From NCBI RefSeq assembly GCF_000745125.1, contig NZ_JQNF01000010.1:124001-188000 (forward strand): a stretch of DNA of 64,000 nucleotides, given 5' to 3'. Numbering within the stretch: the stretch's first letter is position 1; the number at the start of each line of letters is the position of its first letter. Shown here piece by piece: positions 33,983 through 44,178 of this stretch. Position numbers and translations under genes: made by a program. The notes below the pieces were generated by a model, which had not been told where the DNA came from, made no database searches, and was given only the letters and a program-made list of their open reading frames with translations. This stretch comes from Carnobacterium jeotgali MS3. GTDB taxonomy: Bacteria; Bacillota; Bacilli; Lactobacillales; Carnobacteriaceae.

Positions 33983-35434
33983 TTATTTTCTAGCTTTACG
34001 TACTTTTAATGTTTTTCCTTTAATCGTGCGCGTTTGCATCTCTTGTATCACTAAAGGACCTTTTCCATTTAAGATATCAATATACGTGACATTTTCTTGA
34101 ATCGTAATGATTCCAATGTCATCCGCATTAATACCTGGAATTTTAGCAATGGTTCCTACAAAATCGACTGCACGCATTTTTTTCTTTTTACCACCATTAA
34201 AATAAACTTTAGTGATATCACGATTAAGTTCTTTTGAACGCACTTGTTTCAAAGGTGGACGTTCTTGTAATTTTTTTCCAAAAGAAGTTTTATGACTTTG
34301 AACTAATCGCGTAGTTGGCAAAGAAACTTCAATAACTGTTTGTCCAGCATAAGCTTTAACTTCATTCCACCATTTTTCTTCTTTAGGTGTAACAAGTGTT
34401 AACGCCATTCCAGTTTTTCCGGCTCTTCCTGTTCGTCCTGTACGATGCACAAAGCTTTCTTTTTCTACCGGCACGTCAAAGTTGACTACGTGTGTAACAT
34501 TTTCAATATCGATTCCTCTTGCAGCAACATCTGTAGCTACTAAATAACGGAATCTTCCTTGTCTAAAGTCATCCATTACAGAAAAACGATCTTCTTGAAC
34601 CATACCGCCATGAATTTTATCAATTGGCAAGCCTGCTTTGTTTAAGAATGTGTATAAGTTGTTGACAGCTTCTTGTGTATTACAAAAAATCATACATGAA
34701 TCTGCGTTTTCCACAGTTAATAAATCAAGCAGTTGTTGTTCTTTCTTGTCTTCTTGTACCTTGACACTTGATTGAATAATTTTAGGTTTTGATAACTCAG
34801 TTGTCTCGATGACAATAGATTGTTTATCCTGTTTCATGTAAAAACTAGCTATACGCTCAATTTCTTTTGGCATAGTTGCTGAGAAAAGTAAGGTTTGACG
34901 TTCTGCAGGTAAAAAATTAATAATTGCTTCTACTTGGTCTGCGAAGCCCATATTTAACATTTCATCCGCTTCATCTAAGACTAAACAGTCAATTTTTTCT
35001 ACTTTGAAAGTTCCTTTTTGCAAATGGTCTAATACACGACCAGGTGTACCTACAACAATATGGCTTTTTTGTTTTAATTCAGATTTTTGAGTATCGAATG
35101 AAGCTTTACCATATACTGCAGTAGCTTTCACTCTCTTTAGACGACCAATATTCATTAAATCTTCTTTTACTTGAATCGCTAGTTCTCTAGTTGGTACTAA
35201 AACAAGTACTTGAGGTTTGTTTTCTTCCCAATCAACGGTTTCGCATAACGGTACTCCATAACTAACGGTTTTCCCGCTTCCTGTTTGAGACTCTACAATG
35301 ACATCTTTTCCTTCTAATGCTAATGGGATCACTTCTTCTTGAACTTTAGTGGGATGAAAATAGCGCAGGCTTGTTAGTGCTGTAACGATTTCATCACTGA
35401 TTGCAAATTCTTTAAACGTTTTATTTTTATTCAT
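33983..35434 (-). CDS. dbpA: DEAD-box RNA helicase with DbpA/YxiN RNA-binding domain
   Basis: A 483-residue ATP-dependent RNA helicase. Motifs: Q motif ([11 protein letters not shown]), I SQTGSGKT, Ia PTRELAIQV, Ib [37 protein letters not shown] and [12 protein letters not shown]. The C-terminal 75 residues ([19 protein letters not shown] onward) form the DbpA-type RRM that binds 23S rRNA helix 92, so a role in large-subunit assembly is likely. The ATG at 35434 follows GAGG; upstream extension lacks a site. It is monocistronic. Confidence 0.93.
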   Translation of the reverse strand: MNKNKTFKEFAISDEIVTALTSLRYFHPTKVQEEVIPLALEGKDVIVESQTGSGKTVSYGVPLCETVDWEENKPQVLVLVPTRELAIQVKEDLMNIGRLKRVKATAVYGKASFDTQKSELKQKSHIVVGTPGRVLDHLQKGTFKVEKIDCLVLDEADEMLNMGFADQVEAIINFLPAERQTLLFSATMPKEIERIASFYMKQDKQSIVIETTELSKPKIIQSSVKVQEDKKEQQLLDLLTVENADSCMIFCNTQEAVNNLYTFLNKAGLPIDKIHGGMVQEDRFSVMDDFRQGRFRYLVATDVAARGIDIENVTHVVNFDVPVEKESFVHRTGRTGRAGKTGMALTLVTPKEEKWWNEVKAYAGQTVIEVSLPTTRLVQSHKTSFGKKLQERPPLKQVRSKELNRDITKVYFNGGKKKKMRAVDFVGTIAKIPGINADDIGIITIQENVTYIDILNGKGPLVIQEMQTRTIKGKTLKVRKARK

Positions 35435-35673
35435 AATAACCTCTTTCAATTGTCCATTTCTTTTAGTATAACAGCATATTCACAAAAATACCGCCATTGA
35501 AAGGATATTTTAATAAAAATGCCTAAATAACTAACAGACTGTTCAAACTTTGTCTTCTTTCATTTTTATTCAGTAATATAAGAAATGAATCAAACGTGTT
35601 ATACTACTATACGAAATGAGTGAATCAGCTTTTTTTCATAAGTTAGTTCATTCCTATTATTGGAGGTATTATA

Positions 35674-36639
35674 TTGAAAACTATTCTTGTATTGCATACT
35701 GGTGGAACCATCTCAATGAGTGAGGACCAAACAACTGGAAAAGTTTCTCCTAGTTCAGAAAACCCTTTGAAAAAACGGAGTCATTTATTTGATAAGTTGG
35801 CTAATATGATCGTAGAAGATTTTTTACATTTGCCCTCCCCACACATAACACCTAAAGAAATGCTCCTTATAAAAAACCGTATTGAAAAAGCCATCGCTAA
35901 TCACGAAGCAGATGCTGTTGTGATTACTCATGGAACAGATACATTAGAAGAAACTGCTTATTTCTTAGATCTGACACTTAAAACGTCCATTCCAATCGTT
36001 GTAACAGGAGCTATGCGCTCAATCAACGAAATTGGTTCAGATGGATTATATAATTTTCAAAGTGCCATTTGGGTAGCTTTATCTGATGAAGCCAAAGAAA
36101 AAGGTGTCTTAGTCGTAATGAATGATGAAATTCATACTGCTCGTTATGTCACCAAAACACATACAAGTAATGTAGCTACATTCCGTACACCAACATTTGG
36201 TCCAATTGGGTTGATTTCAAAAAACGAGGTGCTATTTTTCCAAAAGTTAATTGAAGAAGACGTTTATTCTATCAACAATGTAGCTAAAAATGTCTATTTG
36301 CTTAAAGTGTATGCGGGTATGGATGGTACATTATTTGACGCTCTAAATCAACCAACAACTGACGGACTTGTTATTGAAGCATTAGGCGCTGGAAACTTGC
36401 CACCTACTGCTTTGCCTGCTCTTAAAAGTCTATTGGCCAATCATATCCCTGTAGTACTTGTATCGCGTTCGTTTAATGGTATTGCACAAGATGTTTATGA
36501 TTACGTTGGTGGCGGAAAACGACTAAAAGAAGATGGCGTTATTTTTACAAATGGCCTATCCGGTCCGAAAGCTCGTATCAAATTACAAGTTGTATTGAGT
36601 CAAGATACTTTGACTCGTTCACTAGAAGACTATTTTTAA
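35674..36639 (+). CDS. ansA: L-asparaginase
   Basis: A 321-residue amidohydrolase converting asparagine to aspartate and ammonia. The two catalytic threonine motifs are HTGGTISM near residue 8 and HGTDTLEETAY near residue 88, followed by TGAMRS. There is no signal peptide, so it is cytoplasmic. The start is TTG at 35674 with GGAGG 7 bases upstream; the protein then begins MKTILVLHTGGTIS as in homologues. It is monocistronic. Confidence 0.93.
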   Translation: MKTILVLHTGGTISMSEDQTTGKVSPSSENPLKKRSHLFDKLANMIVEDFLHLPSPHITPKEMLLIKNRIEKAIANHEADAVVITHGTDTLEETAYFLDLTLKTSIPIVVTGAMRSINEIGSDGLYNFQSAIWVALSDEAKEKGVLVVMNDEIHTARYVTKTHTSNVATFRTPTFGPIGLISKNEVLFFQKLIEEDVYSINNVAKNVYLLKVYAGMDGTLFDALNQPTTDGLVIEALGAGNLPPTALPALKSLLANHIPVVLVSRSFNGIAQDVYDYVGGGKRLKEDGVIFTNGLSGPKARIKLQVVLSQDTLTRSLEDYF

Positions 36640-36649
36640 TCTGATTCAA

Positions 36650-36687
36650 AAAAAACCGTTCATTTGATTAAATGAACGGTTTTTTTC
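36650..36687. terminator. Bidirectional terminator between ansA and the thioesterase gene
   Basis: AAAACCGTTCATTT and AAATGAACGGTTTT around a 4-base loop, with A/T runs on both sides. Confidence 0.94.
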
Positions 36688-36698
36688 AATGAATTTAT

Positions 36699-37451
36699 TT
36701 AGACAATTTTTTTCCAAACGATGCTTGCTTCACAGTTCGTAATGTCTTCTGTCCCAATACGATGAGCAGTAATCACTTCATTGTCTTGCGTTTTTGTTAA
36801 GCTCATTTCACTGTGGATCAATTGGCCATAGTGAACTTCTTTTTCAAACTTGATCGTCATCGTTTCTATTTCATGAGTTGTAAGAAATTCAAAATCCAAT
36901 GTATCGATAGCCCACTCAATGTATTTAGAGTTATTCACATGTCGATTGCTGTCAATATCAAGGTACCTAACAGGATAGTCTTTAGAAATTATGTTTTCTT
37001 CATCGACTTTTACAGGCTTTGGAGTACGGATTAGTTTTTTAGAAAATTCTGATTCATATGGTGCAACAATTTCAGCCGGTACGCGAGCCATTTTCCGTTC
37101 TTGTACATTCATTAATGCAAAGGTACTATTAACGGTCACGCATAAGTTGCCTTGGGTATCGTATACTTTAAACGTCCGATAACAAAACAGCTTATTGTAA
37201 GAAGTTGCCTGTGTCGTGATTTTGATTGATTCATAAAAAGCAGGCATACGCTCGACTTTAACTTCGTATTGAAGAATAATCCAAGCTAATCCTTTCTCAG
37301 CTAAAACTTCATCTCCTACACCTAAAATATAGCTTTGTTCACCGGATACATGCAGCATAATATTTAATAACATAGAAAGCGTCATTTTTTGAGTTGTATC
37401 ACACTCGTAGTATTTAATTTGATGTTCTTTTTCATATATTTTTCCACTCAT
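36699..37451 (-). CDS. Acyl-ACP thioesterase
   Basis: A 250-residue double hot-dog thioesterase releasing fatty acids from acyl-ACP. The first half begins with YYECDTTQKMTLSMLLNI, and the second carries DIDSNRHVNNSKYIEWAID, the plant FatA/bacterial acyl-ACP thioesterase hallmark (Asp, Asn, His). The length is usual. It is monocistronic between terminators. Chain-length preference cannot be read. Confidence 0.93.
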   Translation of the reverse strand: MSGKIYEKEHQIKYYECDTTQKMTLSMLLNIMLHVSGEQSYILGVGDEVLAEKGLAWIILQYEVKVERMPAFYESIKITTQATSYNKLFCYRTFKVYDTQGNLCVTVNSTFALMNVQERKMARVPAEIVAPYESEFSKKLIRTPKPVKVDEENIISKDYPVRYLDIDSNRHVNNSKYIEWAIDTLDFEFLTTHEIETMTIKFEKEVHYGQLIHSEMSLTKTQDNEVITAHRIGTEDITNCEASIVWKKIV

Positions 37452-37549
37452 CCAAAATCCTCATTTCTTTATGACCTTTTCGCTTTAAGAATAGCATATA
37501 TTTATTAAAAAATTCTGAAAAAATAGTTTGTTTTGCTTCTTTTAATCAG

Positions 37550-37586
37550 ATAAAAAGGTCTAAGACAATTGTCTCAGACCTTTTCA
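37550..37586 (-). terminator. Terminator of the ABC exporter operon
   Basis: AAAAGGTCTAAGACA pairs with TGTCTCAGACCTTTT around AATTG, directly after the stop of the second exporter gene. Confidence 0.9.
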
Positions 37587-39371
37587 TCACATCTTTTTCA
37601 GTAATTTAGCTTGAGTTGAATACAACTGATAATACAAGCCTTTTTGAGCAATTAATTCATTGTGACTGCCTGATTCTTGAATTTTTTTATCCGCAATATA
37701 AAAAATTCGCGAACTATTTTTAATAGTTGACAGTCTGTGGGCAATAATAAATGCCGTTCTACCTTCGAGTAAGCGGTCCAAACCTTCTTGCACTAATATT
37801 TCAGTTTGGGTATCAATACTGGACGTTGCTTCATCTAATATCAATACTTTTGGATCTGCTAACAGAGTACGTGCAAATGAAATCAATTGCCGTTGTCCGG
37901 CAGACAAGGTACTTCCACGTTCTTTAACAACTGTCCGGTAGCCATCTTTTAAACTGATAATAAAATCATGAGCTCGAACTATTTTTGCAGCTCGGATAAT
38001 CTCTTCTTCCGTGGCATCTAATTTACCTAAACGAATGTTTTCCATAATGGTACCCGAAAAGATAAACGTATCTTGCAACATGATTCCAATTTCATTTCGT
38101 AAAGAGTTTAATGTTACTTTTCGAATGTCAATTCCGTCTACCAAAATCTCGCCTTCATCTACATCGTAAAAACGAGTCATTAAATTAATAATCGTCGATT
38201 TACCTGCACCAGTCGGACCTACTAATGCAATCGTCTCACCGGAGCGGACTTGGAAAGAAAGATCTTCAAAAATCGGCTGATCTTTTTTATATCCAAATGT
38301 CACATCATTAAAAACGACATATCCTTGTATAGGAGGCAATTCAAAAGCATTAGGAGCATCTTGTATCTCTGGTTCAATGTCTAAAACTTCAAAAATACGT
38401 TCCAAGTAAACCATACCGGTTACTAAACTGTTATAAAAATTACCAATATTGATCATTGGATTCCAAAAGTTATTAACATAACCAATAAAAGCTATTAAAA
38501 CACCGGTAGAAACATCTATACCGACATCAAGATTACTTAAACCAACAAAATAAATAATCGCTATCGTGATTGCGGCGATATTTTGGATAAATGGAGCCAA
38601 TAAAAATTGGATTTTTACTGCATGCATCCAAGAGGTTCGTTGGTCTTCACTAACTTCTGCAAAAATATTTCTATTCACATTTTCTCTTGTATAAGATTGA
38701 GTAACTTTTATTCCGGCTACACTTTCATGAATATAGGCATTCAAACTTGCTTGTTTGCTGCTGACCTCTTCATACGCTTTGCGTTGTTTATTTTGAATCA
38801 CAATCGTTACAATAAATAAGATTGGCAATAAAATAAAGCTATAAAGTGTCAACCGAACATCCATGGCAAACATAATGGCTAACGTAACGACTAAACTCAT
38901 TACGTCAGATAATACGTTTATTAACCCATTTGATAATAAATCACTCAATGAGTTAATGTAGTTTACAACACGCGTAACAATTTTCCCATGTGGACGACTG
39001 TCAAAAAATGAGAATGGCAGTTTTTGTAAATGAACGAAGATATCCGTACGCATATCTTTCAAAACATTCTGTCCTAATAAGGTTATATTTTTTATCCGGT
39101 ATCTTGAAGACCATCCGCCAAATAACTGAGCTAATGAAAACAAAACAATAATCCACGTTAATTGTGTTGTGTCTTTATTTGGAATGCTTTCATCAATAAT
39201 AATACTCGTAAAATAAGGGCCAATGACCAAAACAAAATTGGATACTAAAATCGCAAAAAAGAGTTTTAAAAACCCATTTTTGTAAGGTGCCAGATATTTC
39301 CCTACTCTTCTAATAAGATGAGCATTTTTTTGGTTATTCTTTTCTTCAATTGTTGAGTTAGTCTGCTCCAT
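37587..39371 (-). CDS. Heterodimeric ABC multidrug exporter, subunit with consensus ATPase site
   Basis: A 594-residue half-transporter: six transmembrane helices (residues about 25-310), then an ATPase with Walker A GPTGAGKST, signature LSAGQRQLIS, Walker B VLILDEATSSID and switch AHRLST. Similar pairs are BmrCD, LmrCD and YheIH. The catalytic Glu is present here. The ATG at 39371 (GGAGG 9 bases upstream) lies 14 bases inside the end of the upstream subunit gene, so translation is coupled. The drug or lipid substrate is unknown. Confidence 0.9.
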   Translation of the reverse strand: MEQTNSTIEEKNNQKNAHLIRRVGKYLAPYKNGFLKLFFAILVSNFVLVIGPYFTSIIIDESIPNKDTTQLTWIIVLFSLAQLFGGWSSRYRIKNITLLGQNVLKDMRTDIFVHLQKLPFSFFDSRPHGKIVTRVVNYINSLSDLLSNGLINVLSDVMSLVVTLAIMFAMDVRLTLYSFILLPILFIVTIVIQNKQRKAYEEVSSKQASLNAYIHESVAGIKVTQSYTRENVNRNIFAEVSEDQRTSWMHAVKIQFLLAPFIQNIAAITIAIIYFVGLSNLDVGIDVSTGVLIAFIGYVNNFWNPMINIGNFYNSLVTGMVYLERIFEVLDIEPEIQDAPNAFELPPIQGYVVFNDVTFGYKKDQPIFEDLSFQVRSGETIALVGPTGAGKSTIINLMTRFYDVDEGEILVDGIDIRKVTLNSLRNEIGIMLQDTFIFSGTIMENIRLGKLDATEEEIIRAAKIVRAHDFIISLKDGYRTVVKERGSTLSAGQRQLISFARTLLADPKVLILDEATSSIDTQTEILVQEGLDRLLEGRTAFIIAHRLSTIKNSSRIFYIADKKIQESGSHNELIAQKGLYYQLYSTQAKLLKKM

Positions 39372-41118
39372 TCGTTTCCACCTCCTCTTCATAAGATTGA
39401 CCTAATTGTTTCTGATAAATTCTATAGTAGTAACCTTTTTTATCTAATAAAGAAGCATGGTTCCCTCTTTCTATTATTTCACCTTTAGACATAATAATAA
39501 TCTCATCAGCTGTTTTTACAGAAGATATTCGATTGGCAATAATAAACGTTGTTTTTTCTTTCATTAATTCGCCTAATCCTTGTTGGATCTTAACTTCTGT
39601 TTCCATATCCACAGCAGAAGTCGTATCATCTAAAATAAGAATAGAAGGGTCTTTCATTAAGCCTCTTGCTAAAGAAATCCTTTGCTTTTGTCCACCAGAT
39701 AATCCACTGCCTCGCTCACCTAAATAAGTATTGTATTGATCAGGCATGCGCTGAATAAAGGGATCAGCATCTGCCACTCGTGCACTTTTTTGCACACTCT
39801 CAAGATCTGCTTCAGGGTTTCCAAATGAAATGTTTTTTTGGATTGAATCTGAAAATAGAAAGACATCTTGCATAACAATAGCAATGTGACTTCTTAGTTC
39901 CCTTACATTCCATTTTTTTGCATCAATTCCATCGATTAAAACTTTTCCTTCCGTTGGATCAAAGAAACGTGAAATCAAATTAACCAAAGTCGATTTTCCT
40001 GACCCCGTTTCTCCTAAGATTCCAATAGTCATACCAGGCTTAGCTTTCAATGAAATATGGCTTAAGATAGGCGTTTCAGGATCATCCTCAAATGAGAATG
40101 ATACGTCTTGAAATTCAACAATTCCTTGAATGGTTTTTACTGATTCTTTTTCTTCAATTGGAATCATCGGTTTAGCAGCTAACAATTCTCTAATTTTATA
40201 AGAAGACGCAATGAACCGTTGCAAATCGTTTACATACCAACCAACGTTACGCATCGGTAAGTTTAACATCCAGATAAAGCCATTAAAAGTGACTAAATCT
40301 CCTAAACTCATTGAACCGTCGATGACTAGAAACCCACCATAACCTACCGTAATAACCGATAAAAATCCAGCTAGCGTTTCTAAAGGGGGCAAATAGGTTC
40401 TTGTGACATTGGCAGAATCCATATTGCGTTGTTTGTAGTCATCATTGAATTTATCAAATTTTTCTTTTTCATAATCTTCTATAGCAAAAGCTTTGATAAC
40501 CTTATTTCCACTTACGTTCTCTTCAACCATTGAATTTAATCTCGAAAAACTTTCACGGATTTCATAGTAAACAGCATTTGCTTTGCCGGATAACAAGACA
40601 GTTAATAATCCGATAAACGGTGTAACAATCAACAAAGCTAACATTAAACGCCATTCTATAAATCCCATCACTAAAATAGCTGATACTAATAACAACAGAT
40701 TGTCTAAGACATTATACGATAGCCATGAAATCGCATGTCGAATAGCATCTGTATCGCCAGACATACGAGCCATAATGTCTCCTACTCGTGTATTGTTAAA
40801 AAAAGCAAAATCTAATTCTTGAAGTTTTTTATACATACTTTCTCTCATTTGGTAGATAGCATCTTGACCTATTTGTTCGAACATAATTTGGTACACATAT
40901 CTCAATACCGTCCTTAATATGGTTGCTCCTATCATTAAGGCTAACAAAGGGATAAGCAAATTTTTCTGCTCATCAACAATTACTCTATCAACGATTTCAC
41001 CACCAATCAGCGGTGAAACAACATTTAATAACGCAACTATAATGACCATGATGGTTCCCACCAGAGTCTTCACCTTATTTGATTTGATATATTGTGAAAC
41101 CCATTTTATGCTACTCAT
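39358..41118 (-). CDS. Heterodimeric ABC multidrug exporter, subunit with degenerate ATPase site
   Basis: A 586-residue half-transporter with six helices and an ATPase: Walker A GETGSGKST, signature [10 protein letters not shown], Walker B ILILDDTTSAVD. The Asp in place of the catalytic Glu is the usual mark of the degenerate site in heterodimeric exporters of the BmrC/LmrC type. The switch region reads ANRISSV instead of AHRxST, so the His is also replaced. The ATG at 41118 has GGAGG 9 bases upstream. It is first in a two-gene operon. Confidence 0.9.
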   Translation of the reverse strand: MSSIKWVSQYIKSNKVKTLVGTIMVIIVALLNVVSPLIGGEIVDRVIVDEQKNLLIPLLALMIGATILRTVLRYVYQIMFEQIGQDAIYQMRESMYKKLQELDFAFFNNTRVGDIMARMSGDTDAIRHAISWLSYNVLDNLLLLVSAILVMGFIEWRLMLALLIVTPFIGLLTVLLSGKANAVYYEIRESFSRLNSMVEENVSGNKVIKAFAIEDYEKEKFDKFNDDYKQRNMDSANVTRTYLPPLETLAGFLSVITVGYGGFLVIDGSMSLGDLVTFNGFIWMLNLPMRNVGWYVNDLQRFIASSYKIRELLAAKPMIPIEEKESVKTIQGIVEFQDVSFSFEDDPETPILSHISLKAKPGMTIGILGETGSGKSTLVNLISRFFDPTEGKVLIDGIDAKKWNVRELRSHIAIVMQDVFLFSDSIQKNISFGNPEADLESVQKSARVADADPFIQRMPDQYNTYLGERGSGLSGGQKQRISLARGLMKDPSILILDDTTSAVDMETEVKIQQGLGELMKEKTTFIIANRISSVKTADEIIIMSKGEIIERGNHASLLDKKGYYYRIYQKQLGQSYEEEVETNGAD

Positions 41119-41260
41119 ACAACAATGCCTCCTTATCTTACATTTAAAATTTGTTTGGCTATTCATTAAAACATAGTCGCTTCAACTAGTTTTATTTCTT
41201 CCATTCTTTTGGATAGTCCTATCTAAACTGTTAATTTTAATCTCCTATACAGTATATTTG

Positions 41261-41275
41261 ATTCATAAAATGAAT
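41261..41275. promoter_or_regulatory. Palindrome upstream of the ABC exporter operon
   Basis: ATTCAT-AAA-ATGAAT lies directly upstream of a TATACT -10 (41256-41251, minus strand). The matching -35 is poor. In the 304-base stretch 41119-41422 this, the promoter and a terminator for the glycosyltransferase are all I see. Confidence 0.4.
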
Positions 41276-41354
41276 ACACGTATTCTGCTCATGATCCTAG
41301 TTCTTCCATAAAAATCTCATTTAAAATTTATACCGTTTTTAATGTTCAACTATC

Positions 41355-41401
41355 TAAAAAAAGATGGGTATGGAACAAAATGTCCAAGGCCCATCTTTTT
41401 T
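41355..41401 (-). terminator. Terminator of the first GT8 gene
   Basis: AAAAAGATGGG pairs with CCCATCTTTTT, with an inner TGGA/TCCA stem and T7 on the minus strand. Confidence 0.88.
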
Positions 41402-41422
41402 ATTACTATTAAGTTCGTGTTC

Positions 41423-42277
41423 CTAATCCTTAGAGTAACTTGGTTTCTTTTTTATTGGGAAAAATGTTTTTTCACGAATATCAAAATACTGCTCTTTAAA
41501 TGGATGATTTGAATCTGCATTCCAAGGTTTCGCATGTCCGCAGAAATGAATAACTGCTGGATTTTCTCTTGCTTCATCCCATTTTAATTGACCTTGAATT
41601 GTTGGATGTTCTACTTCTTGCAACATCATATAGGTTTGTGCATTCCAACGTGGATCAAGTTCTAACCATCTATCATGTAAGATAGCATTTAATGCATCTT
41701 GATCATGAAATCTTAATTTTTCAGGGTTATTTTCAATGAAAGCTAAAACTTGTTCGGTTATTTTCTCTTCACGCCATTTTTCTAAATCCATTACCATAAG
41801 GCCTGAATTAAAGTAAAGATCCGTTTCGCTTTCAATGCCCATCTTTTCTAGACGGTTATGGAATCCAGCATCTTCAACGGCACCAAGCAATTTATCACCT
41901 AAATCCACTTCCCAAAGGCCTTCAATATCTTCTAAAGAAATCATATCACAATCCATATAAATGGCACGTTTAGTTTCCTTTAATAGATTCGGAATTGAAA
42001 TACGGTAGTAAGCCGTTTGTGGGATACGGTCACTCTCTACTGCGCCTGCGAACTCGGTAGGATCAATTGTGACATAACTGATTCTTGCATCGTACTCTCC
42101 CACTGTACGATTCAATAAAAATTTAGAATGGAGTGAAATATTGTCATCAATTACATAAAAATGAAAAGTTGTATGTGTTTGTTTTGTTGTTAAAAGTGAG
42201 CGAAACAGCGTTGCCAAGTGTGGAACAAACGCTTCATTGCTCGACGATACAATTGAGATACTTCTTTGTTCAACCAT
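41423..42277 (-). CDS. Glycosyltransferase family 8 (downstream copy)
   Basis: A 284-residue GT-A retaining glycosyltransferase. The nucleotide-sugar/metal motif is IYMDCDMIS (D-x-D), followed by NSGLMVMDLEKW, HDQDALNAIL and the HFCGHAKPW metal-site histidine near the C-terminus. There is no membrane segment. The relation to WaaJ/GspA-type enzymes implies transfer of glucose or galactose onto a protein or teichoic/polysaccharide acceptor. AAGGAGG precedes the ATG. It follows a paralogue by 111 bases. Confidence 0.9.
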   Translation of the reverse strand: MVEQRSISIVSSSNEAFVPHLATLFRSLLTTKQTHTTFHFYVIDDNISLHSKFLLNRTVGEYDARISYVTIDPTEFAGAVESDRIPQTAYYRISIPNLLKETKRAIYMDCDMISLEDIEGLWEVDLGDKLLGAVEDAGFHNRLEKMGIESETDLYFNSGLMVMDLEKWREEKITEQVLAFIENNPEKLRFHDQDALNAILHDRWLELDPRWNAQTYMMLQEVEHPTIQGQLKWDEARENPAVIHFCGHAKPWNADSNHPFKEQYFDIREKTFFPIKKKPSYSKD

Positions 42278-42388
42278 TGGTAATTCCTCCTTAAATTTGC
42301 TGTTGTTCTTATCCTAACTCATCCAAAATAAGAAAAGGTAAGATATCCTTTTATTTAGAAGGACATTCCTTCTAATCCTTTAAGATTT

Positions 42389-43246
42389 CTAGTTGACTGC
42401 ATCCTTCTTTGATACTTCATCACTAAAAGGAGTTTTGCTTAATTCTGCCAAATATTTCTCGGCATAAGGATGGTACTCATCTGAGTTCCATGGTTTATCA
42501 TGTCCAGTAAAGTGAATAATAGATGGTTGGCGAATCGCTTCTTTGTATGACTTTGCATATTCCTCATTTGGGGGTTGGTGTCTTTCAAATACTAAAGAAG
42601 TTTGCACATTCCATTTTGGATGAAGTCCGTACCACTTCTCGTAAAGCGTTCCATTTAAGGCATCTTGATCATGATAGATGATTTTATCCATCTGTTTTTC
42701 AAGAAACGATAACGTTTTTTCAGTAATTTGCGCTTTGCGCCAGTTGTCTAAATCAATCAACAGTAAGCCTGAATTAAAATAATAATCCTCTGTTTCGATA
42801 CCTAACCTAGGATGAACGACCGCTTGTCCAGGATCAATAACGGCACCTACTACTTTATCTCCTATGTCCGTTTCATACAGTTTAGAAATATCCTCTAGTA
42901 CTAAGACATCGCTGTCGATATACACTACTTTTTCATAGTTTTTATCTTTTAACAAATCTGGTAACGATATTCTATAGTACGCTGTTTGTGTGATATGATC
43001 ACTTTCCATTACATCCGCATACAATTCTGAATCGACTTCCAAATAGTCAATTGTAGCAGTATGATTGGAAATAACTTTTGCTAATTTTTTTTTGCTGTCT
43101 GCTGAAATATGATCATCAATAATGTAAAAAGCTACATCATAAGCACTAGACAGATGATCTAAAATTGTTTTTAGGGTCACACTTAGGTAAGGGGCGTAAT
43201 TATTATCTGCCGCACTTACAATTGGAATAAGCTTTCTTTCTCCCAT
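42389..43246 (-). CDS. Glycosyltransferase family 8 (upstream copy)
   Basis: A 285-residue paralogue of the gene at 41423, with VVYIDSDVLVLEDI (D-x-D), NSGLLLIDLDNW, HDQDALNGTLY and HFTGHDKPW in the same order. Both begin with a P-I-V/S-I-V-S-(S/A) strand. The tandem pair suggests duplication and two acceptor steps or an alternate donor. AAGGATGG precedes the ATG. The 372 bases upstream (43247-43618) are very A+T-rich and show no gene. Confidence 0.9.
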   Translation of the reverse strand: MGERKLIPIVSAADNNYAPYLSVTLKTILDHLSSAYDVAFYIIDDHISADSKKKLAKVISNHTATIDYLEVDSELYADVMESDHITQTAYYRISLPDLLKDKNYEKVVYIDSDVLVLEDISKLYETDIGDKVVGAVIDPGQAVVHPRLGIETEDYYFNSGLLLIDLDNWRKAQITEKTLSFLEKQMDKIIYHDQDALNGTLYEKWYGLHPKWNVQTSLVFERHQPPNEEYAKSYKEAIRQPSIIHFTGHDKPWNSDEYHPYAEKYLAELSKTPFSDEVSKKDAVN

Positions 43247-43618
43247 TTCAAACCATCCTTTCTATCTTTTGTTAAAAAATAATTAAAATTTAATTAAGAT
43301 TTGAATTATCTCTATACAAAATTCTACCTCTTTATTTTATTTTTTTCAAACGATACGCCTTGATATAACAGCATTTACTTTAAAAAGAAAAGAAAAACGC
43401 TACTTTTCAAGCACTTAAACCTCATACCCACTTGCTTACACTCCTTATAGTTAAATGAATTATAGACTTTAGACCCATAGAATTTTTTTGAAATTCATGT
43501 ATACTAAAAATGAAATCAAAAACAACTAAAAGGACTCATATTGATTAAAAATCGAAAATAGAGGTAGTTTAACTAACTTTTTTTGATGACTAAAAAGTAA
43601 AGAGATGAAGGTCTTATA

Positions 43619-44176
43619 ATGAAAATTTATCTTATGTTAACTGATACAAATACCGTTCTGTCTAAAACGATTAAATTATATACAAAAGCAACTTATAATC
43701 ATGCTTCTATTGCACTGGAACCTACTTTGCTAAAACCCTATAGTTTTGGTCGCAAATATACACATAATCCCTTTTTAGGCGGCTTTATAGAAGAAGATTT
43801 AACTCGTCCCTATTTTTTAAGAGCTCAATGCGCTATTTATTGTTGCGAAATTTCTGAACAGCAATATGAATCACTCGTTGAACTGCTCTCTTTTTATAAT
43901 CAAACTAAAGACATTTATCGTTATAATTTAATTGGCCTAATCACTTTAGCTTTGAATATTGATTTTGATCGAAGAGATTCTTTCTTTTGTTCACAATTTG
44001 TCGCATCCGTTCTCAGTGAAAGTGGTATTTATACATTTGAAAAAGAACCTCATTTTATTACCCCTGAAGATTTAAGCCAAGTCCCCATATTTGTACCTAT
44101 TTATGCTGGCTCTTTGTTGGGCTATTTACAGACAGTTGCTCAAGAACAATCTAAACCGCAATTATTATTATCATAA
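43619..44176 (+). CDS. Permuted papain-like (YiiX/NlpC-P60 clan) protein
   Basis: A 185-residue protein. The candidate catalytic His is in NHASIAL near residue 28 and the Cys is in FFCSQFVASVL near residue 124; this His-before-Cys order is the circularly permuted papain-like fold. It has no signal peptide. Such proteins may be amidases or thioesterases; the substrate is unknown. GAAGG precedes the ATG. The gene lies between GT8 genes and repeat copy B, and no partner is evident. Confidence 0.65.
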   Translation: MKIYLMLTDTNTVLSKTIKLYTKATYNHASIALEPTLLKPYSFGRKYTHNPFLGGFIEEDLTRPYFLRAQCAIYCCEISEQQYESLVELLSFYNQTKDIYRYNLIGLITLALNIDFDRRDSFFCSQFVASVLSESGIYTFEKEPHFITPEDLSQVPIFVPIYAGSLLGYLQTVAQEQSKPQLLLS

Positions 44177-44178
44177 AA

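Noticed and set aside
43247..43618. Possible small genes in the A+T-rich gap before 43619
   Set aside because: No frame with a ribosome site or recognisable protein; only A+T richness and promoter-like TATACT near 43501.
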